A stretch of 64,000 nucleotides of DNA from the NCBI GenBank assembly GCA_030430075.1, contig JAUIGN010000006.1, positions 248,001 through 312,000 of the forward strand, read 5' to 3'. How positions within the stretch are numbered: the first letter of the stretch is position 1; every line of letters starts with the position of its first letter. The position numbers and the translations under genes were made by a program. Under the pieces are notes generated by a model. It was not told where the DNA came from. It made no database searches and was given only the letters and a program-made list of their open reading frames with translations. The stretch comes from a bacterium. Lineage in GTDB: Bacteria; Planctomycetota; Planctomycetia; Pirellulales; Pirellulaceae. This document shows, one piece after another, positions 1-8,320 of the stretch.

Positions 1-262
1 CACCCGGCTTCAAACCGCGGACGTTCGGCCCCACTTCTTCGACCACGCCAAACGACTCGTGTCCCAGCACCAGGTACTCGTCGCCGGGAGGTGCGGCGCC
101 GTAGAGCGCGTCATTGATCTCACGGTCTGTCGCGTCGACGCCTACTTTGAGGACACGCACCAGGACGCCTTGGCCATCGGGAATGTCGGATACCGACGGT
201 TTGGGAATGTCTTCCAGGTGGACGCTGTTGGGCTTGCCTGGAGTAACCGCGATCGCTTTCAT
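1..262 (-). CDS. Glucose 1-dehydrogenase-like zinc MDR, N-terminal part
   Basis: This is the N-terminal 87 residues of a zinc-dependent medium-chain dehydrogenase; the gene runs off the left edge. Reading the minus strand from the ATG at 262 gives [20 protein letters not shown], then GVDATDREI and [18 protein letters not shown] is the GroES-fold zinc-site motif of the family. At the first catalytic zinc position, where most alcohol dehydrogenases have Cys in GxCGTD, this protein has Asp (GVDATD). That is known from haloarchaeal-type glucose dehydrogenases, which use Asp, His and Glu. The likely reaction is NAD(P)-dependent oxidation of glucose or a related aldose to the lactone in the cytoplasm. 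A lactonase-fold gene lies at 4.6 kb, but that protein is exported, so a direct link is doubtful. The C-terminal nucleotide-binding domain is not visible, so the substrate is inferred. Confidence 0.75.
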   Translation of the reverse strand, partial: MKAIAVTPGKPNSVHLEDIPKPSVSDIPDGQGVLVRVLKVGVDATDREINDALYGAAPPGDEYLVLGHESFGVVEEVGPNVRGLKPG

Positions 263-636
263 GTCGGCTGAATTCACGAGGGTTGGAGGAGAGCGTGGGC
301 ACGAACCACGCAGTATGGCAAGTGCCCGGCAGCTTGACAATGAGGTCGCAAGGCGGGCCGTGAACGAGTTTTTCGGCGGGATTCCGCGTACCACGGCGCG
401 TGCGACGCGGTGCGAAGACAGTCGCAGAGATCCCAATCCGGGGACTTGTCGCGGCATTCACCGCACGACCTGCCGAGCGTTCCGGGATGCACGGCGTCGC
501 TGCCGGGCCGGCGTCAACGAGACGCCGCGGAGGTCAATCTGTGGCGGCCGGACAGTCCAACGGCCAGCCCGCCCCCAACATCTGCCGCTCCCGCCGGCGG
601 TCACGCTGCGGATCACTCCGGATCGGCGGGCGGCGG
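263..636. other. Intergenic stretch, no gene seen
   Basis: This 374-base stretch lies between the dehydrogenase start and the nuclease stop. It contains overlapping open frames on both strands, but their translations are Arg/Ala/Pro-rich with no recognisable motif, as expected of high-GC shadow frames. The promoter of the dehydrogenase should lie just right of 262, but I see no clear -10/-35 pair. Downstream of the nuclease stop at 637 I see no obvious terminator hairpin. Confidence 0.5.
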
Positions 637-1854
637 TCATTCCGCCCGGCCGCGGCCGCTGGGGAAACGAAGATCGACCCAGACAAGGCGATGGTCCGAG
701 GCGGTGATTGCGGCCTGCCCGTCCTCGGCGGGGAGCGGCCAGAAAACGCCGCTGTCGACGATCTCCAGCAGGCGGCTGGGGAGCACGTAATCGAGTCGCA
801 GATTGCCTACGCGCTGATCGTTGGCGAAATCCGACGTATCGTGGGAGGGATCTCCCCGGTGCGTCTCGTTCGCGCCGCCGTCGGTTTTCGCCGCCGCCGT
901 GCCGCCCCGGCTTGCCGGTGCCAGCCCCGCTCGCACGCGAGGATGCCGGAGCAACGCCGTGATGGCTTCCCGGCGGCTGTCACCATCATGCGGGTCGGCA
1001 TTCAAGTCACCGGCGACGACAAACGGGACATTGGACCCCATGCCGCCGCGCCGACCATGGTCGTCATAGATGTAGCGACTCCGCTGCGGATCAAGATAGT
1101 CAGCCAGCAGGCGAATCTCGTCATGGTTGCGCAGTCCGTTCCGGTCTTCAGGACCGTCAAAGACAGGTGGTGTTGGATGCGAGACGATGAAGTGAACCTC
1201 CCGCTCGTCCCATACGATCGGGATGTCCCACAGGTTTTTGGATGCCAGCCGCAGCACGGACCTGGCCGCATCTGAATAGTAGGGCTCGCCGGTGTCCGGA
1301 TCACGGGGCCAGCGGGCGCCCGGCATATCCTTCCAGAGAAAGGTCCGAAAACTGCGGATGCGGTCCTCCGCCAGCGGGAGCCGCGACAGGACCACCATGC
1401 CGTACTGTCCGCCAAAGCGACCGAAGCCGAAGGCGTCACCTGGACCGTTCGTGCGGCCGTCGCCGTCCAGGTCGTGCCCGCTGGGAACGCCTGTATTGAC
1501 CGGCGCCACGTAGCGATGCCGGAATCGAATCGGAACCAGACCGGACCGGCCGACTTCCAGGTAGTTCCGCTGAAACGCATCAATGGCACGGCCGTTGGGG
1601 TCGAAATCGAATTCGTTGAGCAAGAGGACGTCGGGCCGCACCCGCTGGATGATCTCGGCAACCCGGCGCGCCTGCGGGTCGTCGCCCGTCGCCAGGTCGT
1701 CGGCCAGTCGGCCCGCGGCGTCGCGGTAGAGCGAGACGTTGAAGGTGGCAAAACGCACCGTCCCCCGTTCATTGCCCGGCGCCGTCCGTGCGGCTGGCAG
1801 GCCGAGGATCAACAGGAATGTCAACACGGTTGTTTGCCGTACAAGGTTCCGCAT
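637..1854 (-). CDS. Secreted endonuclease/exonuclease/phosphatase-family protein
   Basis: The protein has 405 residues from the ATG at 1854. I chose this start because MRNLVRQTTVLTFLLILGL opens a clear signal peptide ending near PAARTAPG; the 39 extra residues available upstream look non-coding. The mature part carries EEP (DNase I-like) motifs in order: FATFNVSL, LLLNEFDFDP with the metal-binding Glu, VVAGDLNADPHDGD with the catalytic Asp/Asn, and a C-terminal ASDHRLVWVDL with the catalytic His. A phosphodiesterase or nuclease acting in the periplasm or outside the cell is therefore expected. The family includes DNases, sphingomyelinases and inositol phosphatases, and nothing here decides the substrate. 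The gene stands alone, 188 bases from the DUF1501 gene on the same strand. Confidence 0.85.
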   Translation of the reverse strand: MRNLVRQTTVLTFLLILGLPAARTAPGNERGTVRFATFNVSLYRDAAGRLADDLATGDDPQARRVAEIIQRVRPDVLLLNEFDFDPNGRAIDAFQRNYLEVGRSGLVPIRFRHRYVAPVNTGVPSGHDLDGDGRTNGPGDAFGFGRFGGQYGMVVLSRLPLAEDRIRSFRTFLWKDMPGARWPRDPDTGEPYYSDAARSVLRLASKNLWDIPIVWDEREVHFIVSHPTPPVFDGPEDRNGLRNHDEIRLLADYLDPQRSRYIYDDHGRRGGMGSNVPFVVAGDLNADPHDGDSRREAITALLRHPRVRAGLAPASRGGTAAAKTDGGANETHRGDPSHDTSDFANDQRVGNLRLDYVLPSRLLEIVDSGVFWPLPAEDGQAAITASDHRLVWVDLRFPSGRGRAE

Positions 1855-2042
1855 GGGACTGTTCAGCGGCAGGCGGGTGAAGTCTTGCGATCCCACACGG
1901 TACCCTTGGTATGGATTGCCGGTTCCCCGGGCGGGCCACCAGCCGGTTGCGGCAGTCGATGATCCCACCAACCGTGTTGTGCGGCCGGTGCCCGGAACGT
2001 ACTCGGCATATCACCATGCCATCCGCTGTTGGCTGTGCCGTG

Positions 2043-3407
2043 TCAGGTCAATTCCGGAATCGGTAAGGCACCCTGGTCAACCAGGTAGTGCGGCCGCCCC
2101 TGGGCGTCGCGGACCGTCGTCGTGTTGGCGTTGATCCCCAGGTTGCGATAGAGGGTCGAGAAGACTTCGGAGAAGGTCACCGGGCGACTTACGGCCTCGC
2201 CGCCCAGGCGGTCCGTGGCTCCGATCACCTGGCCCATCGGCATTCCGCCGCCGGCCAAGAGCGCCATCGCGACACGCGGCCAGTGATCGCGGCCGACCTG
2301 CTTGCTGATCTTGGGCGTCCGTCCAAACTCGCCCCACACCAAGACCGACACGTCCTTATCCAGGCCGCGCTGATGCAAGTCATCGACGAGCGCCGTGATC
2401 GCCTTGTCAAAGATCGGGAAGTCCTCGCGTTCCCGGTTGAAGATCGTATTGTACGATCCGCCGTGCCAGTCCCACTTGCTGTAGTTTACGGTAACCACGC
2501 GCGCTCCAGCCTCGACCAACCGGCGCGCAGTAAGGAAGCTCTGCGGGACACGGGGGGCACCGTTGCCGTCAATCCGCTTGACGTCGTCACCGGTCCCGTA
2601 GCGGGCAACCGTTTCCGGGTCTTCGCGGGAAAGGTCGAGCGCCTCCGCCAGTTGGGAAGAAGTCAGAATGCCCATCGCCTGCTGCGTGAAGGCATCAAGG
2701 CCCTCCATCTTGCCGCTCGCATCGGCAGCGCGACGAAAACGATCCATGCTGGACAATAACGTCTCCCGGTCGGTCAGCCGGTCGTAGGTGATCCCCTGCA
2801 GTTCCATGTCGGCCCGCGTCGGTCCCATCGGCCGGAATGACGACTGCGAAATCCCCAACATCCCCGGGCCCGGTTCGTTGTAGGGACCGTGGGTGCATTC
2901 ATAGCAGAGGCTGACGAAGGGTGGTGTGGCCGGGTGAACCGGACCCTGGACCTTGCTGACCAGGCTGCCAAACGGAGCCCAGCCGCCGAGCGGCGCTTGG
3001 TCCCGCGGTTTGCGGCCGGTGAAGCACTGAAACGCGTCATGTCCGCTCTGGGCGTCAACCAGCGAGCGGATCACCGCGAACTTGTCCATCATTCGCGCCA
3101 TCTGCGGGAAATGCTCGCAGATTTCGATGCCCGGTACATTCGTTTCGATCGGCCGATGCGGGCCTGCAATCTCGACCGGGGCATGGGGCTTCAGATCGAA
3201 CATGTCCTGGTGCGGGGGACCGCCGACCAGGTAGATCAAAATCACCGACTTGTGAGACTTGCGGATGCCTGCCTTCGCTTCCGCCGCAAGAAGTTGAGGC
3301 AGCGTCAGGCCGGCCGCCCCCAGGGCACCGATCTTGAGGAAGTTGCGGCGGGACACGCCGTCGCAGAACTGGCCGGCTGAGTCGCGCGGGCCGTATATCG
3401 TGAGCAT
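2043..3407 (-). CDS. DUF1501 (sulfatase-like) protein with Tat leader
   Basis: A 454-residue protein of the DUF1501 family, one of the most expanded families in planctomycetes and distantly related to the alkaline phosphatase/sulfatase superfamily. The start at 3407 (MLTIYGPRDSAG) is preceded at good spacing by GGAG on the minus strand. The leader SRRNFLKIGALGAAGLTLP has the twin-arginine pattern, so export in folded form is likely. Inside are VILIYLVGGPPHQDMFDLKP near the N-terminus and VLVWGEFGRTPKISKQVGRD with DHWP near residue 370, both hallmarks of the family. DUF1501 genes often neighbour DUF1549/DUF1553 cytochrome genes; none is next to this one. Biochemical function is unknown. Confidence 0.9.
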   Translation of the reverse strand: MLTIYGPRDSAGQFCDGVSRRNFLKIGALGAAGLTLPQLLAAEAKAGIRKSHKSVILIYLVGGPPHQDMFDLKPHAPVEIAGPHRPIETNVPGIEICEHFPQMARMMDKFAVIRSLVDAQSGHDAFQCFTGRKPRDQAPLGGWAPFGSLVSKVQGPVHPATPPFVSLCYECTHGPYNEPGPGMLGISQSSFRPMGPTRADMELQGITYDRLTDRETLLSSMDRFRRAADASGKMEGLDAFTQQAMGILTSSQLAEALDLSREDPETVARYGTGDDVKRIDGNGAPRVPQSFLTARRLVEAGARVVTVNYSKWDWHGGSYNTIFNREREDFPIFDKAITALVDDLHQRGLDKDVSVLVWGEFGRTPKISKQVGRDHWPRVAMALLAGGGMPMGQVIGATDRLGGEAVSRPVTFSEVFSTLYRNLGINANTTTVRDAQGRPHYLVDQGALPIPELT

Positions 3408-3535
3408 CGTTTTTCTTCTCCGGAGGCCCGGGGGGAGCAACAGGTTTCTACGTCACAAACGTATCAAAGCACGTAGATGCGTGCAATCTTATTCCTGGGC
3501 CGGAGCCTGCGAGCGCCCGGCGAGGCAGGGCGGCG

Positions 3536-4411
3536 TCAGGTCACGGAAATGACGACGGAGATCCCGATCAAGGCCGCCCCGATCAGCCGCATCGTCATCG
3601 TGCGATGGCTGGTCGCCGGCCGGCCGGCTGCCAGCACAGCGTGGCTCAACATCCAGGTCAAGACAACGCCCCAGATCCCGCGAAGCGAGTAAACAATGTT
3701 GACGCGCGTCGCGTCACCGAAGATCCCCAAGGTCACGGTCATCCCGATGGCCTGTAACGCCATCAAGAACGACCCCGCCGACAGCGGCCGGGTCGCCCCC
3801 AATTCTCGCACCGCGGTGGGGCCGTCGACGCGGGAAACGAAGGCCAGGGAGATCAGGCCGGCAAACAGAAACGCAATCGGGAGAAAGTAACCGGCACCCC
3901 AAGCGGGCGCCCACTGCTGAATCAAGAGGTCGAACAGGGTCATCGAGCAGGACGCCAAGAGGGCGAAGCCGACGGCGGCCACGATGTGGGCGCGTTGGAT
4001 TTTCGCGTCTCGCGTCTGCACACATGCGATCCCGGCCACGGCGATGGCCGAAGCGACCCAGATCTTCAGCGGCAACGCCTGCCCCATAAACAACGCGGTC
4101 GCCATCGGCACGAAAAGGACCTTGATTCCCAGCACCGGAGCGGCGATCGAAACATCTCCCCGAGCGACGGCCAACAGGGTGAACAATTGACCGGCCAGGA
4201 AGAGCCCTCCGATGACGGCCGGTTGCCACAGGAGCAGGGCCGGCTGCATCGTGCCACCCATCACGGACAAGACCGGAAAGACGGCGGCGCAGGCCCAGCA
4301 CATCGACACCAGGCAAGTCCACGAAGAAACTCCACATTGCTGGGCCCGCTGCAGGCAGAGCAGGCCGAGCACCACCAGCAGGCTGGAACCGAGGGGCAGC
4401 AGAAGATGAAT
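3536..4411 (-). CDS. EamA/DMT-superfamily transporter, probable non-canonical start
   Basis: A polytopic membrane protein with ten likely hydrophobic segments, arranged as the two five-helix halves of the drug/metabolite transporter superfamily. The second half includes SLRGIWGVVLTWMLSHAVL. The first ATG/GTG/TTG-type start in this frame is GTG at 4375, but it falls inside the first hydrophobic helix and has no Shine-Dalgarno sequence. The frame stays open to a stop at 4415-4417, and the codons up to 4411 read IHLLLPLGSSLLVVLGLLCL, a normal first helix for this family. An ATT at 4411 has GAGG nine bases upstream, so I extend the gene there. An ATT start, or an ATG-to-ATT mutation in a decaying gene, are both possible. 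The substrate is unknown. Confidence 0.65.
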   Translation of the reverse strand: MHLLLPLGSSLLVVLGLLCLQRAQQCGVSSWTCLVSMCWACAAVFPVLSVMGGTMQPALLLWQPAVIGGLFLAGQLFTLLAVARGDVSIAAPVLGIKVLFVPMATALFMGQALPLKIWVASAIAVAGIACVQTRDAKIQRAHIVAAVGFALLASCSMTLFDLLIQQWAPAWGAGYFLPIAFLFAGLISLAFVSRVDGPTAVRELGATRPLSAGSFLMALQAIGMTVTLGIFGDATRVNIVYSLRGIWGVVLTWMLSHAVLAAGRPATSHRTMTMRLIGAALIGISVVISVT

Positions 4412-4633
4412 GTGTCAGGTCCTCGATCCAGAGCGTAAGAATTCGAATCTGCCGACCATGCGCGGCGCCGCCCCAACCGGGGCTCGCCCAACTGTATCCG
4501 CCCCACAGGCAAGATTCCAGGTCCGGCCCGCCGCGGAGCGGCGGCAGGCGGGTCGCGTCGCTTGCCTGCCGCCTGTGCAGCAGGCATACTTTGATCCCCA
4601 ACCGATCCTGCACCCTGGAAGCTCTGAAAGACC

Positions 4634-5908
4634 ATGAATTCGACTCACTGCTCGTATCCCGTATTGCTCCGAACCATGCGGTTGCCGACCGTTGTCCTGA
4701 CGCTGTTGATGGCGTCGGCCTCCAGCGGCCGCGCTGACGAGACCGCCCGGCCGCTGGTTGCCTATGTCGGAACGTACACATCTCCGTTGAAGAACATGCG
4801 GCCGACGCAGGTCGATTTGCCACCCGGTAACGGCCGCGGCATTCATCTTTTCACCGTGGATCGTGTCAGCGGCGCGATGGAACCGTACGGCTTGTACGAG
4901 ATGGGGACCAGTCCCAGTGCGCTCGCCTTCAGCGCCGACGGCACGCGGCTGTACTCGGCCAACGAAACCGAACGCACCGGGCCAAACGAGGCCGGCTCGG
5001 TGAGCGCATTCGCCGTCGACCCGCTGACGGGCAAGCTGAAGCTGTTGAATTCGGTGAGCTCGTTGGGAAAAGGGCCGGCCCACCTCAGCGTCCATCCTTC
5101 GGGCCGCTTTGTCCTGGTGGCGAATTACTTTGGCGGGTCGGTCGCCGTCCTGCCCATCCGACGCGACGGAAGCCTCGGCGCGGCTACGGACTTTCAACAG
5201 GATGCCGGACAGGTTGGCCCGACCAAAGCGCCCCATGCGCCGCCCGGCAGTTTCGCCTTCAGCGGGCACGATCAGCCGCATGCCCACATGATCGAATCCG
5301 ATCCGACCGGCAAGTTCGTGCTGCACGTCGATTTGGGGTTGGACAAGATCTTTGTTTGGAAGTTTGATGCCGAGCTCGGCAAGTTGACGGCCAATGAACC
5401 AGCCTCGGTCGCGCTACCCCCGGGAGACGGGCCCCGACATTTCCACTTTCATCCCCGGGGCCGCTGGTTGTACTCACTGCAGGAGGAAGGCTCGACGATC
5501 GTCCTCTTCGACTACGATGCGGCCGCGGGACGGCTCACCGCACGGCAGACGATTTCCAGCCTGCCGCCCGGCTACGCCGGCAGTAACTTCTGTTCGGGGA
5601 TTCTGGTCTCCGAGGACGGTCGCTTTGTCTATGTCGGAAACCGCTTGCACGACAGTATCGGCATCTTCGCCGTCGGTGAGGACGGCCAACTGTCGTTTGT
5701 GGCCGACGAATGGACACGGGGCAACTATCCGCGCAGCTTCAGTTTCGATCCAACCGGTAACTTCCTCTATTCGTGCAATCAGCGCGCGGACAATATTGCC
5801 GTCTTTCGCGTCGATCGGGCCGCTGGGAAGCTGCAGTTCACCGGACATTACACGCCGGTCGGCAATCCGTCGCAGATCGTGTTCCTGGATCTGCAGGGGG
5901 CGAAGTAA
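4634..5908 (+). CDS. Secreted lactonase-family seven-bladed beta-propeller
   Basis: A 424-residue protein of the 6-phosphogluconolactonase (Pgl/YbhE-type) propeller family. The mature part opens with VAYVGTYTS, typical of the first blade, and repeats the signatures PSALAFSADGTRLYSAN, PAHLSVHPSGRFVLVANY, GPRHFHFHPRGRWLYSL and YPRSFSFDPTGNFLYSCNQ, so the whole barrel is present. A signal peptide (MRLPTVVLTLLMASAS) begins at the second Met, coordinate 4676; this may be the true start, as neither site has a strong Shine-Dalgarno sequence. Export argues against a role in the cytoplasmic pentose phosphate pathway; in planctomycetes these paralogues are numerous and mostly uncharacterised. Dispersed repeat copy A1 lies about 80 bases downstream. 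Confidence 0.88.
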   Translation: MNSTHCSYPVLLRTMRLPTVVLTLLMASASSGRADETARPLVAYVGTYTSPLKNMRPTQVDLPPGNGRGIHLFTVDRVSGAMEPYGLYEMGTSPSALAFSADGTRLYSANETERTGPNEAGSVSAFAVDPLTGKLKLLNSVSSLGKGPAHLSVHPSGRFVLVANYFGGSVAVLPIRRDGSLGAATDFQQDAGQVGPTKAPHAPPGSFAFSGHDQPHAHMIESDPTGKFVLHVDLGLDKIFVWKFDAELGKLTANEPASVALPPGDGPRHFHFHPRGRWLYSLQEEGSTIVLFDYDAAAGRLTARQTISSLPPGYAGSNFCSGILVSEDGRFVYVGNRLHDSIGIFAVGEDGQLSFVADEWTRGNYPRSFSFDPTGNFLYSCNQRADNIAVFRVDRAAGKLQFTGHYTPVGNPSQIVFLDLQGAK

Positions 5909-5990
5909 CGCTGGTCGTAGCTGTTCGCCGTGGCGCTTGGCAGCGGTCCGAGCGACCGGTTGCCGGTCTTGCGCGCGGTTCTGGTGACTT

Positions 5991-6193
5991 GGGGGAGACC
6001 TTCGGTCGGCGGTTTCGGCGGGGTCGGAGACCCGCGCCGAACAGGGGAGAGCCGCGCCGAACAGGGGAGACCCGCGCCGAACAGGGGAGAGCCGCGCCGA
6101 ACAGGGGAGACCCGCGCCGAACAGGGGAGACCCGCGCCGAACAGCGGAGACCTGCGCCGAACAGCGGAGACCTGCGCCGAGCAGCATCGCGCG
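5991..6193 (+). repeat. Dispersed element A, copy 1: core plus eight 20-bp tandem units
   Basis: The copy starts with GGGGGAGACCTTCGGTCGG, continues through a GGCGGTTTCGGCGGGGTC core and then has eight head-to-tail 20-base units beginning GCGCCGAACAGGGGAGA at 6034, 6054, 6074, 6094, 6114, 6134, 6154 and 6174. The last two units carry AGCGGAGACCT variants. The core recurs at 8.1, 14.2, 39.3 and 54.5 kb in this window. The array is intergenic, about 80 bases beyond the lactonase stop. Translations across it (RAEQGRPAPNRGE-type repeats) are artefacts. The rest of 5909-6407 holds nothing else that I recognise. Confidence 0.9.
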
Positions 6194-6407
6194 GTGCGGG
6201 GGATCGGAATTCCGGCCGCGCCGCGGCGAGAGGTTGCCAGTCATACGGGTTGTGACGAGCCTGTTTTCGTGATCTTTTTCCAACCGCCGGGAAACGCTGC
6301 AGAAACGCTTGCGGGATCGGCCATCGTTGGTACAGTCGGGACTTAGGCCAACCTCGCGTTGTGAATGAGGGGGCCGTGTCGTCCGCCACGTTCAGGTAGC
6401 TCTCCAA

Positions 6408-6980
6408 ATGCCGCTCCCCCAGCTCCCCAACGCCGACGAAGTCGAACATCTGATGCTCAACGCCCGGTTGCGCGACGAGCTCGAACCGTATCTGGACGAG
6501 TCCGTCGATCTGCTCAACACGCGGCGCTTGCCCACCCCGGTAGAGAATGAATTTCTGGCCTCCATGTTGGCCTGGGAACGGGCCCCGGTGTTGCCGATCG
6601 GCCAGTGGTTTCATCCGGAACTCACCCTGGCACATCCCGATTCGCTGGATGACGAGCAACTACACGACAAGCTGTGGGAGACGATTCAGCAACTTTATGA
6701 CGTCCGGATCGTCCTTGACTTTACCGACCACCTTTCCGATCGTCAGCTCTACACGTTGATCTTCCGAGACATTCTTCCCTCGCCCGAAAAAAAGGTCGAC
6801 CTGCCCAAGAACTTCCTGCACTGGCATTGCCTGGACTACAGCGACGAACCCGAAACGTGGTTGCGTTACTATGCCAACGAGCGGGAAAGAAAGGAATGGT
6901 ACGCCGAAACGGGCCTGCCATTGCCCAAGTCCGAGCAGCCCCCGTTCGCTCGGAAGATGCCGCGGCGCCCCTCGCCGTAG
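6408..6980 (+). CDS. Conserved-looking hypothetical protein
   Basis: A 190-residue protein I cannot place in a family. It is coherent over its length: acidic-aromatic, no signal peptide, no membrane segment, with stretches such as LLNTRRLPTPVENEFLASML, FHPELTLAHPDSLDDEQLH, LHWHCLDYSDEPETWLRYY and a basic Pro-rich tail. Codon use is ordinary GC-rich coding, and third-position bias supports the frame. The start at 6408 (MPLPQLPNADEVEHLM) is the first Met after an upstream stop; the next Met is at residue 16. It stands alone between repeat copy A1 and the convergent rtcA gene, with only 31 bases between the two stops. A cytoplasmic role is likely, but no function is proposed. Confidence 0.75.
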   Translation: MPLPQLPNADEVEHLMLNARLRDELEPYLDESVDLLNTRRLPTPVENEFLASMLAWERAPVLPIGQWFHPELTLAHPDSLDDEQLHDKLWETIQQLYDVRIVLDFTDHLSDRQLYTLIFRDILPSPEKKVDLPKNFLHWHCLDYSDEPETWLRYYANERERKEWYAETGLPLPKSEQPPFARKMPRRPSP

Positions 6981-7011
6981 CGCGCCGATCAGCGGCTGGT
7001 CCGCCGGCCGG

Positions 7012-8046
7012 TCAACCGCGGATGCGAACCTCGACCGTCTCCGCGGGGGCGTCGGTCACCTCGATCTGCACGTTCAGGAACATACGAATGACGTCCAGGT
7101 GCGTGCGTGCATGCGCGGTCAGTGCCGTGGTGCGGAACGTACCGCCGCCGGCGCCCAGGTGTGCGCTGATGGCCAGGGGTAAGCAGATCTGGTCGGCCAG
7201 GAGAGGTTCCACGGGCGCTTCGGTCAGCAGGTAGTCACTCGCTTGTTGCCAGGCTTCGAGCGCCACCTGTTCAGCCGGTTTTCCGCGTTCGCCGAACCCG
7301 CTGAAGACGGTGGTGACGTTCTCGCAGTGGAGCGTCAGCAAGACGACGTTTCCCGGTCCCTTCGTCCCTTCGGCCCGTTCCACCACCAATGCGCCGGGCG
7401 GCCAATCGACGCGGGCGGCGATCGTGGCGCATTCTCGCTCGGCAATATGTTGAGGTAGCCTGGCGACGATCGCTCGGACCCTGGCCTCAACGAGATTGCC
7501 CCGTTCATGGAGGGCGAATGGCTGCCAACGGCTGGCTGGACGAATCGAGGCGGTCAACTCGCCACCGCCGGCGGGATAGAATCCCGGCCGGATCAGTTCC
7601 ACGTCGACCTGGGGGCCGATCCGGGCGAGCAGCGGCAAGTAGCTGTCGCGAAGAAACTCGAAGGGCGGCGCATGCGAATTGTGCGTCCCCCCGCCCAAGA
7701 CAAGCGACGATGGGCCGTCGGCGAGCATCAGGGCGGGCAAGACCGTCTGCAACACCAAGGTGGCACTTCCGGCGGTCGTCATGGGGAAGCGATACTCGCC
7801 CGGCTGCACCGCCTCCGGCTGGAAGGTGAACCGGGTGCTCCCCAGCGCTGCGCCGCTCAACGTCGCGCCGCTGATCTTGCGCGCCGCCCGGGCTGCGGTC
7901 ACGTGCTGCCGCATCAGCCCCGGTTTCGCTCGCCCAGCCCGAATCCGGCGAATCGTGAACGGCTTTCCGGTGACCAGCGACAGTGCCAGGGACGAGCGAA
8001 CAATCTGCCCACCACCTTCGCCTTGTGAACCGTCGATCTCGATCAT
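7012..8046 (-). CDS. rtcA: RNA 3'-terminal phosphate cyclase
   Basis: RtcA converts RNA 3'-phosphate ends to 2',3'-cyclic phosphate using ATP through an enzyme-AMP intermediate. The 344-residue length matches the family. IEIDGSQGEGGGQIVRSSLA at the N-terminus is the Gly-rich nucleotide-binding segment, and the C-terminal TALTAHARTHLDVIRMFL aligns with the SSHTQTN region of E. coli RtcA, placing the catalytic His at residue 312. I start at the ATG at 8046. The frame runs 55 codons further, but that part translates repeat copy A2 (LIARRGS repeats) and is not coding. No rtcB ligase or rtcR regulator is nearby. The repeat begins about 50 bases upstream of the start codon and so occupies the promoter region. 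Confidence 0.93.
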   Translation of the reverse strand: MIEIDGSQGEGGGQIVRSSLALSLVTGKPFTIRRIRAGRAKPGLMRQHVTAARAARKISGATLSGAALGSTRFTFQPEAVQPGEYRFPMTTAGSATLVLQTVLPALMLADGPSSLVLGGGTHNSHAPPFEFLRDSYLPLLARIGPQVDVELIRPGFYPAGGGELTASIRPASRWQPFALHERGNLVEARVRAIVARLPQHIAERECATIAARVDWPPGALVVERAEGTKGPGNVVLLTLHCENVTTVFSGFGERGKPAEQVALEAWQQASDYLLTEAPVEPLLADQICLPLAISAHLGAGGGTFRTTALTAHARTHLDVIRMFLNVQIEVTDAPAETVEVRIRG

Positions 8047-8096
8047 GGTGTTGCGAGCTGCTGGGGGGTGGGGCGGTACGCCCTGGTGGACAACGT

Positions 8097-8320
8097 GGGG
8101 GAGACCTTCGGTCGGCGGTTTCGGCGGGGTCAGAGACCCGCGCCGAGCAATGAGAGACCCGCGCCGAGCAATGAGAGACCCGCGCCGAGCAATGAGAGAC
8201 GCGCCGAGCACTTGTGGGGCGCGGGTCGCGCTACGCGCTGTGCGCGGGTCGCGCTACGCGCTGTGCGCGGGTCTCCGACCCCGCACACTGGCCGACCGAA
8301 GGTCTCCCCCCTCGCTGCCC
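8097..8320. repeat. Dispersed element A, copy 2: long palindrome with inverted ends
   Basis: The left end reads GGGGGAGACCTTCGGTCGGC and the right end GCCGACCGAAGGTCTCCCCC, a perfect 20-base inverted terminal repeat. The inner flanks (GGGGTCAGAGACCCGCGC on the left, GCGCGGGTCTCCGACCCC on the right) continue the symmetry. Between them are three 21-base units of GACCCGCGCCGAGCAATGAGA type and two units of GCGCGGGTCGCGCTACGCGC type. It lies between the divergently oriented ends of rtcA (its upstream side) and the stop of the SpoIIE phosphatase. No ORF within it encodes a transposase, so it looks like a small non-autonomous element. The remainder of 8047-8402 shows nothing else. Confidence 0.85.

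Noticed and set aside
114-1275. Plus-strand open frames over the left intergenic region and nuclease gene
   Set aside because: They overlap the EEP nuclease gene on the opposite strand or are Arg/Pro-rich; no start or domain support.
4371-4375. GTG at 4375 as the true start of the EamA gene
   Set aside because: It lacks a Shine-Dalgarno sequence and would cut the first membrane helix; the upstream ATT with GAGG fits better, though it remains uncertain.
5991-6193. The tandem array considered as a CRISPR
   Set aside because: The units are head-to-tail with a 20-bp period and no unique spacers between conserved repeats; no cas genes are present.
8047-8211. Extending rtcA upstream to 8211
   Set aside because: The extra residues (LIARRGS repeats) translate copy A2 of the dispersed repeat, not a family N-terminus.
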